From: Nitrospirota bacterium
GTDB lineage: Bacteria; Nitrospinota_A; UBA7883
Reading direction: 5' to 3'
DNA: 5,451 bases
NCBI GenBank assembly: GCA_011052055.1
Contig: DRJW01000316.1
Span: 1-5,451, forward strand
The position numbers and the translations under genes were made by a program. The notes below the pieces were generated by a model that made no database searches, was not told the DNA's origin, and was given only the letters and a program-made list of their open reading frames with translations. Below, piece after piece: positions 1-4,387 of the stretch. Within the stretch, counting starts at the first letter, position 1, and each line of letters starts with the position of its first letter.

Positions 1-6
1 AGATAA

Positions 7-963
7 ATGAAAATCGACATTATTAAAAAAACTCAAGAACAATTTTTTATATCAGACAGTGATCTGGAAATTATTTTCACTAAAGCATTGGCTGGAGGTG
101 AAGTTTCAAGCGAGGATGAGATTGTTGAATGGTTAACTGAAAGATTTATTCCTAACATCGTTCTTATTAGCAAAGATGAGTATGCTCATATGTGCGTAGA
201 TGCGCTTAAAATAGTTTCTCATGTAGCTCCGACTGATTATGGATCAAGCAGACAAAGAGATATGGGGCAATTATGGGCGGATATGATAAGGGGTTATTTG
301 GGCGAAGCGGCATTTTTGCAATTCCTGAAAACTAACTGGGGAATTGACGCTGATCTTGGCCATGACAAAGGTACTTTAGGTGAATATCTTCCAATGGATA
401 TTCATGCAGTGACTTTGCCTGGTGAAAGACCGCGTTCCCCAAGGATAAAAATCAGTATAAAAGCGACTAAGTGGAATGGGATATGGCTTGATATACCAGG
501 AGATCAATTTAACCATTCTGACGTACATGTATTGGTAAAAGTTGGTGTTGGAAGAGACCATTTATTTGCCTTTTTTAAAGAGATAAGCGTTTTTAAAGAC
601 AAAGTTCTTAAAATTGGTGAAGAGGTTGGATCTTTATCAAAAGAAGAATCGGAAGATTTGTTTGAAAGCTTGCCATCATTTCAGCAAATTCCAGCATACA
701 TATGCGGTTTTGCGCTGAAATCTAATAGTTATGAAAATTTATCATATACGGGAAAACGTGGAAGGAAGCACTATACAATAAAAGGATGGAACGGCCCAAT
801 TTGCGCCGGGGATTTGGATAAAATTAAGTCAACTGAAGGCATTATTGGAGAGGCGAAATTTGAAGGAATCGGAGCATTCTCGCATGAACAAGGTTACTTG
901 TTTAATACTGGTAATTTTTTATGGCGTAAAGAGGATTGGGAGAAAATTATTAAAAACCTTTGA
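7..963 (+). CDS. Unassigned protein with a probable PD-(D/E)XK nuclease-like core
   Basis: I do not recognise this 318-residue protein as a named family. An in-frame TAA at 4-6 directly precedes the ATG, so this is the first possible start; its ribosome site would lie mostly outside the window. Residues 1-95 look mainly helical. The middle resembles a PD-(D/E)XK nuclease core: a GxxGE helix with E100 (GYLGEAAFLQFL), D131 in LPMDI, then a strand KISIKAT with K152, followed by W160-L-D-I-P and the strand SDVHVLVKV (171-179). The usual acidic residue of (D/E)xK is replaced by S150, so E100 may supply the missing carboxylate, as in some restriction enzymes. Residues 228-318 are rich in aromatic and basic residues and could be a target-recognition part. 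The gene is AT-rich (one 60-base line is about 22% GC, another 43%), unlike the operon after it, which suggests horizontal transfer. A restriction or defence nuclease is my inference; no methyltransferase is visible. Coding status is secure, function is not. Confidence 0.8.
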   Translation: MKIDIIKKTQEQFFISDSDLEIIFTKALAGGEVSSEDEIVEWLTERFIPNIVLISKDEYAHMCVDALKIVSHVAPTDYGSSRQRDMGQLWADMIRGYLGEAAFLQFLKTNWGIDADLGHDKGTLGEYLPMDIHAVTLPGERPRSPRIKISIKATKWNGIWLDIPGDQFNHSDVHVLVKVGVGRDHLFAFFKEISVFKDKVLKIGEEVGSLSKEESEDLFESLPSFQQIPAYICGFALKSNSYENLSYTGKRGRKHYTIKGWNGPICAGDLDKIKSTEGIIGEAKFEGIGAFSHEQGYLFNTGNFLWRKEDWEKIIKNL

Positions 964-996
964 TTCTTTCCGGCCTACTTTGAGTTTGCTTTCCCC
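964..996. other. Short convergent intergenic spacer
   Basis: These 33 bases separate the stop of the nuclease-like gene from the stop of the minus-strand cysteine-rich gene. The stretch is pyrimidine-rich on the + strand, and I see no stem-loop followed by a T-run in either direction, so no intrinsic terminator can be supported here even though convergent genes would be expected to share one. Confidence 0.6.
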
Positions 997-1314
997 CTAC
1001 TTATCTCTCCATTGACACTGGCTCTCGACGCATCCGCAGGCTTTGTTGTATTTCTCCGCGTCGTAACATTCTGTCCATTCGCAGGTGGTAATTATCGGAG
1101 GCTCGTTGGCGCCCTGGCATACCTGGCTGGAGCATCCGCCTACGATACAATCGGTGCCGGCTGAGCATACAGCTTTGGTCGATTCCCCGCAGAATCCGCC
1201 GTCTTCAGTTCTATTGTTATTGGAGGAGCTTGGTCGGGCGCACCCATCCGACACGAAGATAGAAAAGGAAAGGGCGATACCTGCTAATAATATGAACGGG
1301 AGCGTTCTTGTCAT
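997..1314 (-). CDS. Small secreted, eight-cysteine-cluster protein (possible lipoprotein)
   Basis: This encodes a 105-residue exported protein. R3 is followed by a hydrophobic stretch at 6-21 (PFILLAGIALSFSIFV), a typical signal peptide. Cleavage may occur before C25 as a lipoprotein, but the preceding V-S-D-G has D at -2 and is a poor lipobox, so signal peptidase I cleavage is also possible. A short Ser/Asn-rich linker follows (31-37). The mature part has cysteines at 42, 50, 56, 61, 66, 78, 83, 93, 95 and 100. The last eight have the spacing C-x4-C-x4-C-x11-C-x4-C-x9-C-x-C-x4-C, with DCIVGGCSSQVC, TTCEW and CGC. I recognise this from memory as the eight-cysteine-cluster domain type, whose function is unknown to me; four disulfides or metal binding are possible. 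I chose the ATG at 1314 over the GTG at 1320 because AGGTGAG sits just before it. The gene is divergent from pyrR and shows no sign of a pyrimidine role. Confidence 0.8.
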   Translation of the reverse strand: MTRTLPFILLAGIALSFSIFVSDGCARPSSSNNNRTEDGGFCGESTKAVCSAGTDCIVGGCSSQVCQGANEPPIITTCEWTECYDAEKYNKACGCVESQCQWRDK

Positions 1315-1315
1315 G

Positions 1316-1322
1316 CTCACCT
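1316..1322 (-). promoter_or_regulatory. Ribosome binding site of the cysteine-rich protein gene
   Basis: Read on the minus strand, AGGTGAG lies directly before the ATG at 1314-1312, with five bases between its AGG core and the ATG. The in-frame GTG at 1320 lies inside this site, and its nearest other purine-rich element is too far upstream, so the site decides the start in favour of ATG. Confidence 0.6.
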
Positions 1323-1389
1323 GTCTGGTAGTTTTCCTGTTATTGCGATTGGTTTGGCCTCGTAATTACGTTTTAAAACAAACTGCCTG

Positions 1390-1418
1390 TTGCGCCCCCT
1401 ATGCCCATCTGGTAAAGT
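1390..1418 (+). promoter_or_regulatory. Candidate sigma70-type promoter for the pyr operon
   Basis: TTGCGC at 1390-1395 and TAAAGT at 1413-1418 are 17 bases apart, matching the sigma70 consensus at 3 of 6 and 4 of 6 positions. Transcription would then start near 1425, placing the PyrR-binding stem-loop close to the 5' end of a leader of about 120 bases. The match is weak. An alternative pair is TTGGTT (1349-1354) with TTTAAA (1372-1377). I prefer the first only because of its position relative to the leader RNA structure. Confidence 0.25.
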
Positions 1419-1435
1419 TGTGGTGATACGGCAGT

Positions 1436-1468
1436 GTCTTTAATTTAGTCCGGTGAGGCTAAGAAGAT
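1436..1468 (+). promoter_or_regulatory. PyrR-binding RNA stem-loop (pyr leader)
   Basis: Bases 1447-1460 read AGUCCGGUGAGGCU as RNA, an exact match to the PyrR binding-loop consensus ARUCCNGNGAGGYU that I know from Bacillus pyr leaders. It folds as that family does: AGUC (1447-1450) pairs with GGCU (1457-1460) around the hexaloop CGGUGA. An internal loop follows with purines on the 3' side (AAG), then a lower stem of GUCUU (1436-1440) with AAGAU (1464-1468), one pair being G-U. It lies in the leader on the coding strand, 87 bases before the TTG start of pyrR, the expected context for autoregulation. When UMP or UTP is bound, PyrR would stabilise this stem and lower operon expression. Whether by attenuation or by blocking translation is not settled by the sequence. 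Confidence 0.8.
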
Positions 1469-1475
1469 CTCCGAA

Positions 1476-1518
1476 ACCGACCTCTTTTGCCGAGGCCACC
1501 GGTGGTGAATCTTGTTTT
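1476..1518 (+). terminator. Possible attenuator hairpin downstream of the PyrR site
   Basis: ACCG (1476-1479) can pair with CGGU (1500-1503), and CCUC (1481-1484) with GAGG (1492-1495), giving an interrupted 8-base-pair stem with a 7-base loop. The nearest U-rich stretch, CUUGUUUU at 1511-1518, starts seven bases after the stem and is broken by a G, so this is a poor intrinsic terminator by standard rules. The 5' arm could instead pair with the PyrR loop region (CGGU 1451-1454 with ACCG 1476-1479, and GAG 1455-1457 with CUC 1469-1471), which would be the antiterminator of a Bacillus-type switch. The perfect palindrome CCACCGGTGG (1496-1505) also overlaps it. Confidence 0.3.
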
Positions 1519-1536
1519 ACCTCCCGATATGACCAC

Positions 1537-1540
1537 AGGA
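1537..1540 (+). promoter_or_regulatory. Ribosome binding site supporting the TTG start of pyrR
   Basis: AGGA lies seven bases before the TTG at 1548. No ATG or GTG start exists in this frame between the in-frame stop at 1530-1532 and the conserved part of the protein, so this site supports TTG initiation. ACCAC (1532-1536), directly before it, could pair with GUGGU (1502-1506), which might limit ribosome access. Confidence 0.5.
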
Positions 1541-1547
1541 TTTTATT

Positions 1548-2168
1548 TTGGCCGACAAAAAAAAGAAAAGCGGAGGGTCTCCTACAAGCGACGACCTGGA
1601 TAAATCTGACCAGAGCGTCATCCTGACCGCCCAGAAGCAACATCAGGTCATCACCCGGATGGCGCATGAAATCGTGGAAAAAAACAGGAACCTTGAAAAT
1701 CTCGTAATTGTAGGTGTGGTCACGCGCGGTGGCGTGCTGGCCCAGCGGCTGTCGTCCGAGCTTAAAAGAATTACGGGCGCCGAAATTCCTGTCGGAACTC
1801 TGGACCCCACCTTGTACAGGGACGATTTCAAACAGAAAGGGGCGGTTCTCGCCGCGAAAATCACGCAGGTGCCTTTCTCGATAGATAACATGACAGTCCT
1901 TTTGGTGGACGACGTTTTGTTCACAGGCAGGACAATCAACGCCGCGATCACCCATCTTTTCGACATGGGCCGCCCGAAAGAAATACAACTGGCCGTTCTC
2001 ATAGACCGGGGGCACCGCGAGCTTCCCATACGGCCCGATTACTGCGGGAAAAACGTCCCCACGCAATATGTCGAGAAAATCCGCGTCCGGTTCCTGGAAT
2101 GCGACGGGAAAGATATTGTCCTGAGCGGCCTTGGGGATAACGCCGACGGTGGAGGACAAAATGGCTGA
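1548..2168 (+). CDS. pyrR: PyrR, pyrimidine operon RNA-binding regulator / uracil phosphoribosyltransferase family
   Basis: This is a 206-residue PyrR of the type I phosphoribosyltransferase fold. It binds pyr leader RNA when loaded with UMP or UTP; many members also convert uracil and PRPP to UMP. The PRPP-binding motif is VLLVDDVLFTGRT (117-129), the pyrophosphate-loop TRG is at 59-61, and TLYRDD (88-93) and RGHRELPIRPDYCGKN (154-169) are family signatures. Residues matching those I recall as RNA-binding in Bacillus PyrR are kept: T36, R37, H40, T59, H156, R157, R162 and K168. An N-terminal extension of roughly 18 residues, with a Lys-rich KKKK stretch, and a Gly/Asn/Asp-rich tail make it longer than the usual 180 or so residues. 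The start is TTG at 1548, with AGGA at 1537-1540 seven bases upstream; an in-frame stop at 1530 leaves no ATG. It is first in the operon and should control its own leader. Confidence 0.95.
   Translation: MADKKKKSGGSPTSDDLDKSDQSVILTAQKQHQVITRMAHEIVEKNRNLENLVIVGVVTRGGVLAQRLSSELKRITGAEIPVGTLDPTLYRDDFKQKGAVLAAKITQVPFSIDNMTVLLVDDVLFTGRTINAAITHLFDMGRPKEIQLAVLIDRGHRELPIRPDYCGKNVPTQYVEKIRVRFLECDGKDIVLSGLGDNADGGGQNG
2151..2155 (+). promoter_or_regulatory. Strong ribosome binding site of pyrB
   Basis: GGAGG ends five bases before the ATG at 2161 and lies inside the end of pyrR. It fixes the pyrB start at 2161 rather than at the in-frame TTG at 2131, which would add ten residues of unrelated sequence and has no comparable site. 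Confidence 0.8.
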
Positions 2169-3105
2169 ACAAGACCTCTACCATCGCCATCTCATTTCAA
2201 TGACCGATCTTTCCAGCTCCGATATCGGCCAGATTATCGAAACGGCCAAAGTAATGAAAGCAATCTCGGAGAGGGATGTAAAAAAAACCCCCACTTTAAG
2301 AGGCAGAACCGTCATCAATTTTTTCACGGAGCCGTCCACCCGAACCCGGACAAGTTTCGAGATCGCAGGCAAACGGCTATCCGCCGATGTCATCAATATA
2401 AGCGCCGCCGGATCTTCGCTGTCTAAGGGGGAGTCGTTAAAAGACATGGTTTACAACCTCGACGCGATGAAGCCGGACATGCTGGTTGTAAGAAGCGGTT
2501 TTGCCGGGGTTCCTTCCATGATGACGGAGTGGATAGAATGCCCCGTGGTCAACGCGGGCGACGGGCGGCACGAGCATCCGAGCCAGTGCCTGCTCGACCT
2601 GATGACGATCCAGGAGAAAAAAGAGCGGCTCGAAGGGCTGAAGGTTTCGATAATCGGAGATATATTAAACAGCAGGGTGGCCAAATCGAACATGATAGCT
2701 ATGCGCAAAGTTGGCATGAGCGTCACCGCCTGCGGCCCGGCCACTTTGCTTCCTGTAAATATCGAGAAGATAGCCGACAAAGTAACATCCTCGCTCGATG
2801 AGGCGGTCGATGGGGCGGATGTCATCATGGCGCTTAGGGTTCAGACCGAAAGACTGGAGCGGATAGGGTTTCCCAATGTCCGGGAGTATTCAAAGCTTTT
2901 CGGCCTGGGGCTGGAGCGGATGAAAAAAGCGAAAAAAGAAGCGCTGGTTCTGCATCCTGGGCCTATAAACCAGGGTGTGGAAATATCGCCGGAAGTGGCC
3001 GAAGGGCCCTGGTCTGTCATCCTCGATCAGGTGACCAACGGCGTGGCGGTGCGTATGGCGATACTCTATCTTTTGCTGGGCGGGGGACTGCAGATAAATG
3101 AATGA
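2161..3105 (+). CDS. pyrB: Aspartate carbamoyltransferase catalytic subunit
   Basis: This 314-residue cytoplasmic enzyme joins carbamoyl phosphate and L-aspartate to give carbamoyl aspartate, the first committed step of UMP synthesis. The carbamoyl-phosphate loop STRTR is at 59-63 after FFTEP, and the mobile-loop lysine is K89 in SLSKGES. H139-P-S-Q142 and R172 follow, and the aspartate-side R226 and Q228 lie in ALRVQTE. LHPGPINQG is at 264-272. All catalytic residues I could place are present. Two positions differ from common bacterial sequences: S112 replaces His in the usual V-R-H, and Q271 replaces Arg in the usual N-R-G. The length is normal for a catalytic chain, and no pyrI regulatory subunit is nearby. 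Overlap with pyrC suggests the class in which PyrB and a class I dihydroorotase form a mixed complex, as in Aquifex and Thermus; that is inference. It overlaps pyrR by 8 bases (ATGGCTGA) at its start and pyrC by 8 at its end. Confidence 0.97.
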   Translation: MAEQDLYHRHLISMTDLSSSDIGQIIETAKVMKAISERDVKKTPTLRGRTVINFFTEPSTRTRTSFEIAGKRLSADVINISAAGSSLSKGESLKDMVYNLDAMKPDMLVVRSGFAGVPSMMTEWIECPVVNAGDGRHEHPSQCLLDLMTIQEKKERLEGLKVSIIGDILNSRVAKSNMIAMRKVGMSVTACGPATLLPVNIEKIADKVTSSLDEAVDGADVIMALRVQTERLERIGFPNVREYSKLFGLGLERMKKAKKEALVLHPGPINQGVEISPEVAEGPWSVILDQVTNGVAVRMAILYLLLGGGLQINE

Positions 3106-4369
3106 TCTCCTGATTAAAAACGGCCGCGTCATCGACCCGGCCAATGGCGTCGACGGTCAGTTCGATCTTCTCATCGAAAAAGGAAAAATCTCCGCAGTCA
3201 AAAAGAAGATCAGCGACGGCTCCCGTAAAATCATCGACGCAAAAGGGAAATGGGTGGCGCCGGGGCTTATCGATATTCATACTCATTTCAGGGAGCCTGG
3301 ATACGAATATAAAGAAACCATCGAAACGGGCGCCCGTTCTGCGGCTGTGGGCGGGTTTACTTCTGTCGCCTGCATGGCAAACACTAATCCTGTAAACGAC
3401 TGCGGGTCTGTGACCGAATTTATTCTCGACAAGGCAAAATCCGCGCTGGTCAACGTCCACCCTATCGGCGCGGTAACCCGTGGGTTAAAAGGAGAGGCGC
3501 TGGCTGACATCGGTGAAATGGCCCAGCTTGGCGTGGCCGCCCTCTCCGACGACGGCAAATGCATAATGAACGGCTCCGTTCTCCGCGCCGCGATGGAATA
3601 CGCCTCCATGTTCGGCCTTACAATAATGGAGCATGCCGACGACAGCGCCATCTCGCAGAATGGCTCGTTGAACGAGGGGGAAGTCTCCTCTGATCTGGGG
3701 CTTACAGGAGCTCCGGCCATCGCTGAAGACGTTATTACCGCCCGCGATATCTCCATCGCCGAGTATTGCAAAGCGCCCATTCATTTTTGCCATGTCTCCA
3801 CCGCCGGATGTGTCCAGCTTATACGCCACGCCAAAGACCGGGGCGTGAGAGTTACCGCTGAGGCCGCGCCCCACCATTTCTCCATCACAGAAGATGCGTG
3901 CCGGGGATACAACACCAACGCGAAGATGGCGCCTCCTCTACGTACAGATTCGGACGTCACCGCGATCATCGAAGGCTTAAGCGATGGAGCTATAGACTGC
4001 ATCGCATCCGACCATGCGCCCCACAGCCTTTTTGAAAAGGAGGTCGAGTTCGACAACGCGGCTTTCGGCATAGTAGGGCTTGAAACGTCGCTGGGGTTGA
4101 GCATGGCGCTGGTTCATGGCGGCCATATGACACCGGCGAAACTTATTGAGGCGATGAGTTATAAACCTGCTGGAATAATCGGAATCGATAGAGGAACGCT
4201 AAAGCCGGGCGCGGTGGCGGACGTGACCATCATAGACCCCGGCCTTGAATGGACAGTCGATCCTTCAAAATTTAAATCGAAGGGACGCAACACCCCGTTT
4301 GCCGGACGGGAGCTAAAAGGCAAAGCCATCTATACCATCGTCAAAGGAAAAGTGGTAAGCAAATGCTGA
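3098..4369 (+). CDS. pyrC: Dihydroorotase, class I (zinc metalloenzyme)
   Basis: This 423-residue amidohydrolase cyclises carbamoyl aspartate to dihydroorotate, the third step of UMP synthesis. It is the long class I type, not the shorter E. coli type. Metal and substrate residues are all visible: H61 and H63 in DIHTHFREPG with R65, N95 in MANTNP, the D151-D152-G pair in LSDDG, H179 in MEHADD, H232 in HVSTAG, and D305 with H306 and H309 in SDHAPH. The APHHF motif (257-261) is present. The N-terminal strands (LLIKNGRVIDP) and the C-terminal KPGAVADVTIIDP, followed by RNTPFAGRELKGKA, form the usual small beta domain. It therefore looks active rather than the inactive homologue found beside pyrB in Pseudomonas. 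The ATG at 3098 overlaps the pyrB stop by 8 bases (ATGAATGA), with GGGGGA at 3082-3087 ten bases upstream. An active PyrC co-translated with PyrB fits a joint complex. Confidence 0.97.
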   Translation: MNDLLIKNGRVIDPANGVDGQFDLLIEKGKISAVKKKISDGSRKIIDAKGKWVAPGLIDIHTHFREPGYEYKETIETGARSAAVGGFTSVACMANTNPVNDCGSVTEFILDKAKSALVNVHPIGAVTRGLKGEALADIGEMAQLGVAALSDDGKCIMNGSVLRAAMEYASMFGLTIMEHADDSAISQNGSLNEGEVSSDLGLTGAPAIAEDVITARDISIAEYCKAPIHFCHVSTAGCVQLIRHAKDRGVRVTAEAAPHHFSITEDACRGYNTNAKMAPPLRTDSDVTAIIEGLSDGAIDCIASDHAPHSLFEKEVEFDNAAFGIVGLETSLGLSMALVHGGHMTPAKLIEAMSYKPAGIIGIDRGTLKPGAVADVTIIDPGLEWTVDPSKFKSKGRNTPFAGRELKGKAIYTIVKGKVVSKC

Positions 4370-4377
4370 TACCGGTC

Positions 4378-4381
4378 AGGA
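4378..4381 (+). promoter_or_regulatory. Ribosome binding site of carA
   Basis: AGGA lies six bases before the ATG at 4388 in the 18-base gap after pyrC. A TAA at 4385-4387, in frame and directly before the ATG, rules out any earlier start. An out-of-frame ATG at 4381 opens only a four-codon frame ending at 4395 and is probably irrelevant. Confidence 0.6.
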
Positions 4382-4387
4382 TGATAA

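Noticed and set aside
1370..1379. Perfect palindrome GTTTTAAAAC as an operator
   Set aside because: It is a low-complexity A/T palindrome occurring once in the window, with no second copy or known repressor match; chance cannot be excluded.
1401..1415. Four-codon frame (M-P-I-W-stop) as a leader peptide
   Set aside because: It has no ribosome site, overlaps the candidate -10 region, and is so short that it is expected by chance.
1085..1426. Open frame of 113 codons on the + strand over the cysteine-rich gene
   Set aside because: The minus-strand frame has a signal peptide, an ordered cysteine pattern and a ribosome site; the + strand product has none of these.
1440..2159. Long open frame of 239 codons on the minus strand
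   Set aside because: It lies opposite pyrR, whose protein is clearly conserved. The minus-strand translation shows no recognisable motif and is a by-product of codon bias in a GC-rich gene.
2131..2160. Earlier TTG start for pyrB
   Set aside because: The GGAGG at 2151-2155 is correctly placed for the ATG at 2161, and the extra ten residues do not resemble ATCase N-termini.
2280..2292. A8C5 tract in pyrB as a programmed frameshift site
   Set aside because: The pyrB frame is intact and full length through the tract, and I saw no supporting downstream structure or upstream ribosome-like element, so there is no reason to invoke a shift.
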